Shown in pieces: positions 41,863 through 51,218 of a stretch of 64,000 nt of DNA; positions within the stretch are counted from its first letter, which is position 1, and every line of letters begins with the position of its first letter. The position numbers and the translations under genes are program-made. Source of the stretch: Propionibacteriaceae bacterium (GTDB lineage: Bacteria > Actinomycetota > Actinomycetes > Propionibacteriales > Propionibacteriaceae); assembly GCA_030532575.1 (NCBI GenBank), contig JAUNKV010000008.1, positions 48,777 through 112,776 on the forward strand. Direction: 5' to 3'. Under the pieces are notes generated by a model, which saw only the letters and a program-made list of their open reading frames with translations, was not told where the DNA came from and did no database searches.

Positions 41863-42840
41863 TCAGGAAACCGTCCGATTCGTCGGTGCCTCGACCCGGC
41901 TGAGCGCCCGGGCCACCACGTCCTCGGCCTTGACCCCGGCGAATTCTGCCTCCGGGGACATGATGATGCGGTGCGTCCACACCGGGGTAGCCAGCTCCTT
42001 CACGTCGTCGGGGATGACATAGTTGCGGCCGTGCGCCGCCGCCCACACCCGGGCCGCACGCACCATGCCGATGGCGCCACGGGTCGAGACCCCCATCGCG
42101 GTGTCGGCATCGTCGCGGGTGCTCTCCACCAGGCGCTGGATGTAGTAGAGCACCGACGGGTTGACGTAGTTGTCCCGCACCGAGTCGATCATCTCGGCGA
42201 TGGCCTGCTGCGCCACGACGGGTTTCAGCAGTTTCGAGCGGTCGGGGCGGGCCGAACCGGCAAGCACCGCCACCGAGTCCTCGGTGTCCGGGTAGCCCAC
42301 CGAGGTCTTCATCAGGAATCGGTCCAGCTGGGCCTCCGGCAGCCGGTAGGTACCCGCCTGCTCGACCGGGTTCTGGGTGGCGATCACCATGAAGGGCCGC
42401 TCGGTGGGGTAACGCTGCCCATCGACGGTGACCTGTGACTCCTCCATCACCTCCAGCAGCGCGGACTGGGTCTTGGGCGAGGCCCGGTTGATCTCATCGG
42501 CCAGCACGATGGAGGAGAAGATCGGGCCGTGGTGGAAGTTCCAGCGCCCCGTTGCCTGGTCGTACATCGTGACGCCGGTGATGTCGGAGGGCAGCAGGTC
42601 AGGGGTGAACTGGATGCGGTTGTGGCTGCCGTGCACCGAGGCCGCGATGGCCCGGGCCAGGGCAGTCTTGCCGGTACCCGGGGCGTCCTCCAGCAGCAGG
42701 TGCCCCTCGGAGAGCATGCAGGTCAGCGCCAGCCTCACGACGGGAGCCTTGCCCAGCAGGGCCTGCCCGATGTTGTCGGTCAGCCGGGCGAAGGTGTCGG
42801 CGAAGAAGGCCGCCTGCTCCGGGGTGAGTACAGCATTCAT
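41863..42840 (-). CDS. MoxR-family AAA ATPase
   Basis: A 325-residue AAA ATPase of the MoxR type: Walker A DAPGTGKTALARAIA, Walker B IVLADEINRASPKTQSALLE, sensor 1 VIATQNPVEQAGTY and a C-terminal lid domain. MoxR proteins are chaperone-like ATPases that help metal insertion or complex maturation, usually with VWA/DUF58 partners, which is the arrangement here. It lies 24 bases after the giant surface-protein gene. Confidence 0.94.
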   Translation of the reverse strand: MNAVLTPEQAAFFADTFARLTDNIGQALLGKAPVVRLALTCMLSEGHLLLEDAPGTGKTALARAIAASVHGSHNRIQFTPDLLPSDITGVTMYDQATGRWNFHHGPIFSSIVLADEINRASPKTQSALLEVMEESQVTVDGQRYPTERPFMVIATQNPVEQAGTYRLPEAQLDRFLMKTSVGYPDTEDSVAVLAGSARPDRSKLLKPVVAQQAIAEMIDSVRDNYVNPSVLYYIQRLVESTRDDADTAMGVSTRGAIGMVRAARVWAAAHGRNYVIPDDVKELATPVWTHRIIMSPEAEFAGVKAEDVVARALSRVEAPTNRTVS

Positions 42841-42864
42841 TGTGGTGGTGTTCCTTGGTCAGGG

Positions 42865-45800
42865 TCATTGCTGGCTGCAGCTGCTGCTGATGTCCACGGG
42901 GCGTTTCGGCTCCTTGTCCTCGTCGAAGACCCAGTGGGTGATGTCGACGGTGCGATTCCCGCCCCCGTCCACCTCGATCACTGCGGCCTCGCGGCTGAGG
43001 ATGCCCAGGCCGCCCGGCACCTCGCAGCGCACCGCGCTGCGGGGATTCCAGTTGTGCAGCTCAACGGTGGCGACATGGCAGTCGTCGTCATCATCGCCCG
43101 GGCACCTCGTCTTGGGTCCCTTCCTGACCCTCGCCTCAGGGTCCGGTTTGGGTTCGGGAATCGTTCGGGCGCACTGCTCCCCGGACCACTCGCCCCACTC
43201 GCCGTGCTGGTTCTTGGCCCGTGCCCGGATGCAGACCGTCTGGTCGTACCCGGTGCCCTTGTCCGTGCTGTCGGTCAGATCGGTGACCTCGTTGCTCTCC
43301 TTGGCACCACCGACGTTGATGTCCAGCCCGATCGCCGAGATCGAGGCCCCGTTGCTGGAAGCCGGCATCTCCCAGCCGAGCCTGACCTTCGGCTCGTCCC
43401 CCGAAAGCTGGGTCGCAGTCACCACCGGAGCGACCGGCGGTCCGGAGAACTCGACGGTGGTGCTCACCGATTCGCCCGGCACCCGTTCCCCGTGCACCGT
43501 CGCAACGGCACGCAGGTTCACGGTGACGGGGCGGCCGTAGACGAAGGCGTCACTGGTGATCGTCTCCCCCGGACTGACCCGACCCCAGGGGCCGCCGACG
43601 CTCCACTCGTAGCTGATCTCGTCCTCGCGGGCCCCGTTCGGGGCGGCCGCGCTGAAGTTGAAGGTCCCCTCGTGCCCCTTGTTGGTGGGGGTGAGGCTGA
43701 ACCCGCCCGGCTGCCCCGGTGGCAGGTGGGCGCGCACCTTGTTGGAGGCCGAGGACCACGGTGACCACGCCTGCGACTTGTTGGTCACCCTCATCTCGAA
43801 GGTCCGGTCCGAGGTGCTGACATCCATGCTGATGGTGCACTGGGTGGTTGAGATGTTGCTGCACACCAGGCCGCCACCGGTGGCGCGGACCTCGTAGCGG
43901 AAGTCCGAATCGCCGTTGGGATTGGCCGGTGGCGCCCAGGTCAGCGTCGCACTCGGGGTGACACCTGCGGTCGACCGGTTCAGCGACACCGTCGGCGCCC
44001 CCTGCCCACTCGGTGCCCCGGCGGGAATCTGCGGGGCCGAGTAATCGCCGGTGGGCGGGGTCACCCGCACGTCCTGATCGGTCAGCCGGTTGTGGGCGGT
44101 CACCGCGAAGGAGTAGGCGGTGCCGTTGTTGAGGTTGTCCCACACCATGCTGGTTCCGGTGGTGTCGATCCGGGTCCGCCCCAGGGCGTCCGCAGGCTGG
44201 ATCGAGAGCGTGTAGCGGTTCACCGGGGAACCACCGTCAGCGGTCGTCACGGGGTCCCAGCTGAGCGAGATCGAACGGTCTCCGAAGGTCGCGGTGGGCC
44301 GTCCCGGCCGGTTCGGCAGGCCATCCACCCAGATCTGGTTGCTGGGAGCCGACGGCGCACTGCGGTCGATGTCGGGTTCGGTGACCTCCGCCACCACGGT
44401 GAAGGTGTAGGCCTTGCCGTTGCGCAGCGTGTCGATGTCGCAGGTGGTCTGCAGCCCGCAGAACTTCTCACCGTCGTCCCAGATGACGGTGAAACCGCGC
44501 GGCGTCCCGCCCCGCCACCCGGCATGGGTCCAGGTGATGCGGGCCGTCTTCGACCTCAGGACCTCCGCCGTGACGTTGCTGGGGGGCCGGGGCTTGCCCT
44601 TGACGCTCAACGTGATGGTTCCGGTGCGCTCCCGGGATGCCTCCCTGGTGGCATCGGCCACCCGGTAGGACACCACGACGTCGCCCACATCGTCGGCTCC
44701 GGTACCGGGATCGGTCGGGGTGACGCTGATGACGGTGCCGGACTGCGACACACTGGCCGAACCCTGGGCCACCGTCGCGGCCCCGACGATGCTGATCTCG
44801 CCGTCCACGTCCGCGAAGGGGTTGGTGACGTAGTTCTTCAGGTCGAAGGAGTAGGCCTGGTCCAACCGGGCGTTGTCCTCATGGATGTCGGCGACCTGCA
44901 TCAGGGGGCGGGTGGTGCGCAACACCTCGACCGGGACCGTCATCGTGACCGGGTCGGTGGAACCGTCGTGCACCTCCACCTGAACGCTCGCCTCCGTCCC
45001 GACGGCGAGGCTCGCCTCCGCCGAGACCTGGAGCTCCTGGCCGTTGACCGACGCCCTCAGCCCCTCGGTGGCCCCCAGCACCTTGAAGGCCATCTTCTCG
45101 TTGTCCCCCGGGTCGGGATCGTCCACCATCGCGGCGAGGCTGGCCGTCACCGCGGGCTCGCCGGGGGCCACCTGGACCTCGCTGGGCCGTAGCGACGGCG
45201 GGGTCAGGCCGGAGGACAGCACCAGCACGGGCACGCTCAGCGTCGCCCTGAGGGCACGTGGGTCCTCCAGGGTCTCGCCGTCGGTGACCTCGAAGGACAC
45301 CGAGGTGGGGCCCTGGAAGGTGGGGGCCGGGGTGAAGTGGACGGTGTCCTCGTCGACCACCTCGAGACCGCCGCCCGGCAGGTCGGTGTTGCCTCCCGGC
45401 CCGGCGGTCACGGACTCGGTGCGGGTGAGCTTCGCCCTGGTGCCCGGGCGGGTGACCACGTACTCGTCGAGATCGATGGTCAGCTGTTCGCCACCCTTGA
45501 CCTTGGCGGGCACGACCTCCTGGTTGATCTGTGGCCAGACCTTCTGCCTTCCCGGCACCACGATGGCGGCCTGCGCGGTCAGCCCGTCCTTGTCGGTGAC
45601 CGTGTAGAGCAGCACCTGGCGCTCATCCGCGATCGGGACCCGGACCACGCCCCCCTTGACCGAGGCGGGCGCATCCACCGAGATCTTGAGATCGCCTGCG
45701 GCGCCGTCGGGATCGGAGTCGTTGGTCAGGACCTCGACCTCGATGCTCTCCTTGTCGCTGATCGCCGCCTCCGGCACGAAGTCGTCGCGCGCGATCGGGG

Positions 45801-48800
45801 GCACCGGGGGTACCGACGGGTCCACGTTCACGGTGATGAGGCCCTCGGCCTGTATCCCGCCGCTGTCCTGGATGGTGTAGAGCAGCCGGTACTGCCCGCT
45901 CTCCTCAGGGGTCGTGATGAGGATCTTCTGCTTGTTGACCTCGGCCTGCGGGTCCCAGGTGGCGTCCACCGCGCGTACCGCGTCCGGCACCAGGGTGATC
46001 TGGTCGCCGTCGGGGTCCACGTCGTTGGCCGTCGCAGGAATCTCCAGCACGGTGGAGGGCCGGGCGAAGACGGTGTCCTGCACCGGCACCGGGGCCTGGT
46101 TCACCGTCGGCGACGGCGCCACCCCGACCCGGATGGTGCCCTCACCCTCAGCGCCGAACTGATCGGCCACCCGGTAGCTGAAGGTGTCGGTCCCTGCCAC
46201 CGTGGAGGAGGCCGAGTAGATCAGGGAGTTCCCGTTGACCGTGACGGAACCGAACTGCGGGGGCCGCTGCCCGATCCCCACCAGCTGCACGAAATCACCG
46301 TCGGGGTCGATGCCCTCCATCGGGACCGGGATGCGGATGGTCTTGCCCGTGAAGGTCCTGGCCACCACGGGTTCCGGCACCGGCTGCTGGTTGGCCTCCT
46401 CGTAGTTGTTGATGGTGATCGTCACGGTGCTCGTCGCGATGCGGTTCTCCGAGTCCCGGATGGTGTACAGCGCCTCGGCGGTGCCGGAGTTCCCGTTGGC
46501 CAGGAATCTCACCTGCTGATCGGAGACGAAGAACGTGCCGAGTTCCTGGTCGGAGCGCACGTCGAGCTCCGGTTGGAGCTTGAGGTCGAGGTCGGAGGGC
46601 GAGTAGTCGTTGCCCAGCACGGAGACGGTGACGATGTCCCCGGCCCGCACCACGGCCTGATCGGGTTTCGCCACCGGGGGTTGGGAGTCGGCCTGCGCCT
46701 CGCGGGGTACGACCAGTACCTTCGCGGTGGCCGAGCCGTGCCCGTTGCTGATGGTGTACTGGAAGGTCTGGGCCTCCTCGAGACCGGCGGGGGCGGTGAT
46801 CCTCAGCCTGGCGTGCGCGATCACCTCGACGTTGAGCCCCTTCGCCGAGCCCAGCGAGTAGCCCTGGATCACCAGCACCCCACCGGTGGGGTCCCGGTCG
46901 TTGGACAGTGCCTCCAGCACCACTGAGCCCCCGGCGGGCAGCAGTGCCAGGTCGTTCTCGGCCAGCGGGGCCTCGGAGGTCGTCGGGTCGATCACGTCGA
47001 CGCGGATGCGTCCTTTCGCGCTGTTCACGCCGTCGCTGATGCCGTAGACGAACAGGTGGGTCCCGGCCTGGGATGCGGTGAAGCGGATCTGCCCCGTCTG
47101 GTAGTCGGTCTTCAGCTCGGTACCCTCCGGGGCGGGGTCCACCTCCACCACCGACAGTTTGTCGGCATCGGGGTCGGTGTCGTTGAGGAGGGGTTCCAGG
47201 GTGACCGATTCGCCGACGGTGGCGACGAAGTGGTCGCTGTTGGCCACGGGTGGGGAGTTGCTGGCCCCGGCCACGACGTAGACGTCGAGCACGCTGGAGG
47301 CCGATGCGGTGCCGTCGCTGACCGTCAGGTTCACCGCGCGTTTGCCCGGCCCGCCGGTGCCCAGGTCCTTGACCGCGACGTAGCCGTCGGGACGCCAGGA
47401 AACCTCCAGGGCCTGCTCGGAGGCGGCGTTGGCGAGGAAGATCGGGTCCCCGTCTGGGTCCACCCAGTCCCCCAGGGAGGAGTGTTCCAGCCAGGCACGT
47501 TCAGCAATCGTCAGTTGCCCGGTACGGACCCGCTCGGGGGGTGAGTTCTCCCCGGGGGAGCGGATCGTCACGGTGACCGTGGCGGGGTTGGAGGCGCTGT
47601 CGCCGTCGAAGGCCCGATAGGTGAAGGTGAACTGCCCTGTCATGTCGGAGGGCACCTGCGCCCGGATCTGGCGTCCCTCGTCAGCCAGGGCCAGCTGCAC
47701 ACCGTCGGGCACGGTTTCGATCATGGCGGTCAGCACGTCGCCGTCAAGGTCGGTGTCGTTGAGCAGCACCGGCAGGACGGTGGAGGTGCCGGGGCGCGCG
47801 CCCAGCTGGTCATCGACGGCCTCGGGCGGGTTCTGCTCGTTGCTGAATTCGCGGATGGTGACCCGGCCGTCGAGGACTTCCTCCTCCTTGACCTGTTTCT
47901 CCTCCTGGAGCTGATTCTTGATGAGCTCCCAGTTGTCCACCCGCGCCATGTCCTTCATGGGCAGCAGCACCACGCCGGTGGCGGTGTCGTTGATCACCAC
48001 GACCTTGCGGTTGGTGCGGAACACCGGGGAGGTGGCGTTCTCGATCTCCGCATACTGGGACTTCACGAAGTCCGCGCCCTCACAGTCGCGCAGGTAGTAG
48101 CCGGTGCGGGCCCACAGGGCGTGGACGCAGCCCTCCAGCTGGACGGGGGCTGCGGGGTCACCGGCTGGTACCTCCACGATGTTGACCCGGCCGTTGCCGG
48201 TGGTGACCTGGAGCATCGCCGTCGGGGTGGACAGTGCGATCTTGCCGGTGTCGACGCTGGGCTGCTGCAGCTGGGCGTCGGTGAAGTTGTCGTTGCGGAT
48301 GTCGCGGCCCCGATGGCGCAGCACCCCTTGGTCGAGGACCACCGGGGCGTTGCCCAGCACGCTGAGCTGTGCGTCGTCGCTGAGTCCGCCGGGGAAGATC
48401 ACGCCTTGGTCCTGGACCAGGGGGTCCTCTTCATCCCGAGGGGTGATCGTGTAGTGCTGGCCCTCCTTGGTGACGACGTGGCCGATGCCGTCGAGGCCGA
48501 CGGCGACGCGGGGCTGGGCAAGGTCCTTGAGCAGGGGCAGCGCGGTGGCGGAGAAGGATCCGGCCCCGGTGGTGTCGGTGGCCCAGACCCGGCCGACGCC
48601 CGGGTCGGCGAAGAGCACGAGGTCGTCGTTGTGCTGGACCTGGAGGCCACTGGTGTCGGCCTCGCCCCGGATGGACACCGAGGCCACGTCCACCGGCTGG
48701 ACCTTGTCGGAGTTGGTCACCAGCACGTTGCTCGCGGCCTGGGAGACGTCGAAGTTGTCCTTGGTGGCCTGAAAGCCGCCGTCGAGGGTCTGGGCCTCGT

Positions 48801-48972
48801 AGTTGAGATGCCCGACCATGAGGAGGTTCTGGTTGGTGACCCAGATGCCACCGTCGTTGAGTTCCACCTCGGAGGCCGGCAGGCCGGGGTGGGCGAAGGC
48901 CAGCACGCCGAGCGCCGTCGTCAGCACTGCGACGGCGGCGGTCTCGATCCGCCGACGGGTCAGCACAGCCAT
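42865..48972 (-). CDS. giant Ig-like/FnIII repeat surface protein
   Basis: A 2035-residue protein. One N-terminal hydrophobic segment (about 9-27, AAVAVLTTALGVLAFAHPG) serves as signal or anchor. Residues ~30-365 look like a beta-propeller-like head. From ~375 to ~1400 there is a chain of about ten Ig/cadherin-like (VCBS-type) units marked by LNDTDLDGD, LNDTDPDAD, TANDVDPDGD and LTNDSDPDGA turns that may bind calcium. FnIII domains follow (~1460-1840; PSNVTAEVLRSKTARITW), then a small Cys-containing tail. No LPXTG. It likely extends from the cell as a stalk or adhesin, and heads the kinase/MoxR transcript. Confidence 0.9.
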   Translation of the reverse strand: MAVLTRRRIETAAVAVLTTALGVLAFAHPGLPASEVELNDGGIWVTNQNLLMVGHLNYEAQTLDGGFQATKDNFDVSQAASNVLVTNSDKVQPVDVASVSIRGEADTSGLQVQHNDDLVLFADPGVGRVWATDTTGAGSFSATALPLLKDLAQPRVAVGLDGIGHVVTKEGQHYTITPRDEEDPLVQDQGVIFPGGLSDDAQLSVLGNAPVVLDQGVLRHRGRDIRNDNFTDAQLQQPSVDTGKIALSTPTAMLQVTTGNGRVNIVEVPAGDPAAPVQLEGCVHALWARTGYYLRDCEGADFVKSQYAEIENATSPVFRTNRKVVVINDTATGVVLLPMKDMARVDNWELIKNQLQEEKQVKEEEVLDGRVTIREFSNEQNPPEAVDDQLGARPGTSTVLPVLLNDTDLDGDVLTAMIETVPDGVQLALADEGRQIRAQVPSDMTGQFTFTYRAFDGDSASNPATVTVTIRSPGENSPPERVRTGQLTIAERAWLEHSSLGDWVDPDGDPIFLANAASEQALEVSWRPDGYVAVKDLGTGGPGKRAVNLTVSDGTASASSVLDVYVVAGASNSPPVANSDHFVATVGESVTLEPLLNDTDPDADKLSVVEVDPAPEGTELKTDYQTGQIRFTASQAGTHLFVYGISDGVNSAKGRIRVDVIDPTTSEAPLAENDLALLPAGGSVVLEALSNDRDPTGGVLVIQGYSLGSAKGLNVEVIAHARLRITAPAGLEEAQTFQYTISNGHGSATAKVLVVPREAQADSQPPVAKPDQAVVRAGDIVTVSVLGNDYSPSDLDLKLQPELDVRSDQELGTFFVSDQQVRFLANGNSGTAEALYTIRDSENRIATSTVTITINNYEEANQQPVPEPVVARTFTGKTIRIPVPMEGIDPDGDFVQLVGIGQRPPQFGSVTVNGNSLIYSASSTVAGTDTFSYRVADQFGAEGEGTIRVGVAPSPTVNQAPVPVQDTVFARPSTVLEIPATANDVDPDGDQITLVPDAVRAVDATWDPQAEVNKQKILITTPEESGQYRLLYTIQDSGGIQAEGLITVNVDPSVPPVPPIARDDFVPEAAISDKESIEVEVLTNDSDPDGAAGDLKISVDAPASVKGGVVRVPIADERQVLLYTVTDKDGLTAQAAIVVPGRQKVWPQINQEVVPAKVKGGEQLTIDLDEYVVTRPGTRAKLTRTESVTAGPGGNTDLPGGGLEVVDEDTVHFTPAPTFQGPTSVSFEVTDGETLEDPRALRATLSVPVLVLSSGLTPPSLRPSEVQVAPGEPAVTASLAAMVDDPDPGDNEKMAFKVLGATEGLRASVNGQELQVSAEASLAVGTEASVQVEVHDGSTDPVTMTVPVEVLRTTRPLMQVADIHEDNARLDQAYSFDLKNYVTNPFADVDGEISIVGAATVAQGSASVSQSGTVISVTPTDPGTGADDVGDVVVSYRVADATREASRERTGTITLSVKGKPRPPSNVTAEVLRSKTARITWTHAGWRGGTPRGFTVIWDDGEKFCGLQTTCDIDTLRNGKAYTFTVVAEVTEPDIDRSAPSAPSNQIWVDGLPNRPGRPTATFGDRSISLSWDPVTTADGGSPVNRYTLSIQPADALGRTRIDTTGTSMVWDNLNNGTAYSFAVTAHNRLTDQDVRVTPPTGDYSAPQIPAGAPSGQGAPTVSLNRSTAGVTPSATLTWAPPANPNGDSDFRYEVRATGGGLVCSNISTTQCTISMDVSTSDRTFEMRVTNKSQAWSPWSSASNKVRAHLPPGQPGGFSLTPTNKGHEGTFNFSAAAPNGAREDEISYEWSVGGPWGRVSPGETITSDAFVYGRPVTVNLRAVATVHGERVPGESVSTTVEFSGPPVAPVVTATQLSGDEPKVRLGWEMPASSNGASISAIGLDINVGGAKESNEVTDLTDSTDKGTGYDQTVCIRARAKNQHGEWGEWSGEQCARTIPEPKPDPEARVRKGPKTRCPGDDDDDCHVATVELHNWNPRSAVRCEVPGGLGILSREAAVIEVDGGGNRTVDITHWVFDEDKEPKRPVDISSSCSQQ

Positions 48973-49193
48973 GTTCGGGGCCTCGTCCCTTCCACTCTCA
49001 GTTCCCGCTCACCATCTGCTGTCCGGTTTTCGGCCAGACGGCAATTAACCTTGGAAGCATACTGCCAAGAAAGGTCCCCTGTTTCCACCTGACCAGTCAA
49101 GCACGCTGCAGAGCCGAGACAAGTCGGCTGGAAGGCCGGTCCCGGAAGTCCCGCCCGGGCCGTCGCAGGCCCCCACCTACCGCCGCACCCCGA

Positions 49194-49266
49194 GCAGGAA
49201 TCGCCGGGATCGGACGGTTCACCGTCGCCAGGTGACGCGCCAGCGACTTTCGCCGGCGATTCGTGC
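49194..49266 (+). repeat. 73-base palindromic repeat, copy 9
   Basis: GCAGGAATCGCCG ... CGGCGATTCGTGC: the ends are a perfect 12-of-13 inverted match. The 612-base gap 48973-49584 holds copies 9-11, one fragment of the 179-base family and the promoter region of the giant gene (AT-rich patch near 49040-49065); no gene is seen. Confidence 0.92.
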
Positions 49267-49275
49267 CCGGCCCCA

Positions 49276-49331
49276 CCGCTGGTCGAGCCGGGTTCCCGAC
49301 GCGGAGCGAGGACACCCGTGTCGAGACCTGG
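49276..49331 (+). repeat. fragment of the 179-base repeat family
   Basis: CCGCTGGTCGAGCCGGG followed by a diverged GCGGAGCGAGG and GTGTCGAGACC: the left third of the unit found at 53955, inserted between 73-base copies 9 and 10. Confidence 0.75.
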
Positions 49332-49371
49332 TGAGCATTCGCTGGGACCTGCACCGAGCGGTCCCCCTCCG

Positions 49372-49444
49372 GCAGGAATCGCCGAGAACCGACGGTTCGC
49401 CGTCGCATGGCGACGCGCCAGCGTTTTTCACCGGCGATTCGTGC
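49372..49444 (+). repeat. 73-base palindromic repeat, copy 10
   Basis: GCAGGAATCGCCG ... CGGCGATTCGTGC, paired with copy 11 after 27 bases. Confidence 0.92.
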
Positions 49445-49471
49445 CCAGACCCGACCCCCGCACCACTCCAA

Positions 49472-49544
49472 GCAGGAATCGCCGGGATCGGACGGTTCAC
49501 CGTCGGTGGGTGACGTGCCAGCGTTTTTCGCCAGCGATTCGTGC
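49472..49544 (+). repeat. 73-base palindromic repeat, copy 11
   Basis: GCAGGAATCGCCG ... CAGCGATTCGTGC, ending 28 bases before the MATE gene's -10 box. Confidence 0.92.
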
Positions 49545-49572
49545 CCGGAGGGGCCTTCTCGGGCGGGCGGTT

Positions 49573-49578
49573 TATGAT
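49573..49578 (+). promoter_or_regulatory. -10 box for MATE gene
   Basis: TATGAT, close to consensus, six bases before GTG 49585; no ribosome-binding site, so the mRNA is probably leaderless. Confidence 0.6.
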
Positions 49579-49584
49579 CCGGCT

Positions 49585-50901
49585 GTGTCCGCCTTGCTCA
49601 ACCGCCGCATCATGGCTCTGGCGGTGCCCGCCTTCGCAGCCCTGATCGCGCAGCCGCTGTTCCTGATGGCCGACACCGCCATCGTCGGACGGCTGGGAAC
49701 CGAGCCGCTCGCCGGGCTGGGGATCGGGGCCGCCGTGTTGGGGACGATGGCGGGTCTGTTCATCTTCCTGGCCTACGCATCGACGGCGAGCGTGGCACGA
49801 CTGGTCGGGGCCGGGCGCGAGCGGGAGGCCGCCGCAGCCGGGGTCCAGGCGCTGTGGCTGGCCCTGACCCTGGGGGTCGTGGTCGGAGCGCTCGGCTGGT
49901 GGCTCGCCCCGCAGCTGGCGGGCTGGCTCGGGGCTGAGGGCCAGGTGCACACCCAGTCGGTGATCTATCTCCGTTGGGCGCTGCCCGGCACCCCGGGAAT
50001 GCTGGTGATGCTGGCGGCGACCGGCACCCTGCGCGGCCTGGCCGACGGACGCACCCCGATGCTGTTGTCGCTGGGGGCGGCCACGCTGAACCTGATCGGG
50101 GATGTGGTGCTGGTGTTCGGGCTGGGATTCGGGATCGCCGGGTCCGGGGCTGCGACGGCGTTGGCCGAGACCGTGCTCGGAGCGGTGGCGGCCTGGCTGG
50201 TGCTTCGTGGCGCGACGCAGCTGGGGGCGCGCCGTCGCCCTCAACCGGCCGGGATGAGGCGAGGGCTGGGCGTCGGACTTCCGCTGCTGGCGCGGACCCT
50301 GGCGCTGCGGCTGGCGCTGCTGCTCACCACCTGGGCGGCGGCCCGGCAGGGGGCGACGGCCCTGGCGGCGCACCAGGTGGCCTTCACCATCTGGGGTTTC
50401 CTGCAGAATGTGCTGGACGCCCTGGCGATTGCCGGGCAGACCCTCATCGGACAGGCGCTGGGGGCCGGGCGGGCCGATGAGGCACGGGCGATCTCCCGCC
50501 AGATGGTCGCCTGGTCGCTGACCTTCGGGGTGCTGCTCGGCGTCCTGGTGGTCCTGGTACGCGACCCCTTCGCGGCGCTGTTCACCCCGGACGATCAGGT
50601 GAGGCACGCCGTCGCGGTGGTGCTGGTGGTGATGGGCGCGGCGCTGCTGATCTCGGCCTGGGTGACGCTGTTCGACGGGGTGCTGATCGGCGCCGGGGAC
50701 GGCCCCTACCTGGCCCGGGCGATGCTGCTCACCCTGGCCCTCTACGCCCCGCTGGTGTGGCTGGTGGACCGCCTGGCCCCGGCGGGGGTTGTCGGTCTGG
50801 CCTGGCTGTGGGCGAGTTTCACCGTCGGTTTCATGGGAGTTCGAGCCGTCACCCTGTGGTGGCGGGAACGCTCCGGGGCCTGGCTGCGCACCGGGGGTTG
50901 A
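49585..50901 (+). CDS. MATE-family efflux transporter
   Basis: A 438-residue integral membrane protein with about twelve helices in two related halves, the MATE/DinF pattern (RRIMALAVPAFAALIAQPLF; MADTAIVGRLGTEPLAGLGI; second half starting RRGLGVGLPLLARTLALRLA). It should export drugs or cationic compounds using a sodium or proton gradient. The start is GTG 49585, directed by TATGAT; upstream in-frame codons would run through the 73-base repeats. Divergent from the giant surface-protein gene. Confidence 0.92.
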   Translation: MSALLNRRIMALAVPAFAALIAQPLFLMADTAIVGRLGTEPLAGLGIGAAVLGTMAGLFIFLAYASTASVARLVGAGREREAAAAGVQALWLALTLGVVVGALGWWLAPQLAGWLGAEGQVHTQSVIYLRWALPGTPGMLVMLAATGTLRGLADGRTPMLLSLGAATLNLIGDVVLVFGLGFGIAGSGAATALAETVLGAVAAWLVLRGATQLGARRRPQPAGMRRGLGVGLPLLARTLALRLALLLTTWAAARQGATALAAHQVAFTIWGFLQNVLDALAIAGQTLIGQALGAGRADEARAISRQMVAWSLTFGVLLGVLVVLVRDPFAALFTPDDQVRHAVAVVLVVMGAALLISAWVTLFDGVLIGAGDGPYLARAMLLTLALYAPLVWLVDRLAPAGVVGLAWLWASFTVGFMGVRAVTLWWRERSGAWLRTGG

Positions 50902-50934
50902 GTTTTGCGGGCCGGATCGGCGGCCCGCAGGCGA

Positions 50935-50940
50935 TAGACT
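50935..50940 (+). promoter_or_regulatory. -10 box for gene at 50947
   Basis: TAGACT, six bases before GTG 50947. Confidence 0.45.
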
Positions 50941-50946
50941 GTTGTG

Positions 50947-51201
50947 GTGCTCCGGATCCTTGTCTACGTCGCGGTGATCGCGCTCAGCATCTACTGCCTC
51001 GTCGATCTCTCCCAGTCCCGTGAGGACCGGGTCCGGCTCATGCCTCGCGCCGCCTGGGCGCTGGCCTTCATCTTCGCCCCAGTCATCGGCCCTTTGGGCT
51101 GGCTGTTCGCCGGACGCCCCGCCCGGCCACCACGGCAGCCGCGACCGCCCCGACCCAAGGGTCCCGACGATGACGACGATTTCCTGCGCGGCCTGCGCTG
51201 A
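50947..51201 (+). CDS. small PLDc_N-type membrane protein
   Basis: An 84-residue protein with two membrane helices (ILVYVAVIALSIYCLVDL and AWALAFIFAPVIGPLGWLFA) in the PLDc_N pattern found at the N-terminus of cardiolipin synthases, here stand-alone, plus a Pro/Arg-rich tail ending in DDDDDFLRGL. Small stand-alone versions are common in Actinobacteria; function unknown. The GTG at 50947 suits the TAGACT box; GTG 50944 is an alternative. Confidence 0.75.
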   Translation: MLRILVYVAVIALSIYCLVDLSQSREDRVRLMPRAAWALAFIFAPVIGPLGWLFAGRPARPPRQPRPPRPKGPDDDDDFLRGLR

Positions 51202-51218
51202 CCAGTGAAAGGAGCCTC

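Noticed and set aside
49043..49068. Specific -35/-10 pair for the giant surface-protein operon
   Set aside because: Several overlapping choices (TTGGCA with TTAATT at 14 bases, or TATGCT at 49056) fit poorly; the AT-rich patch probably holds the promoter but I cannot place it.
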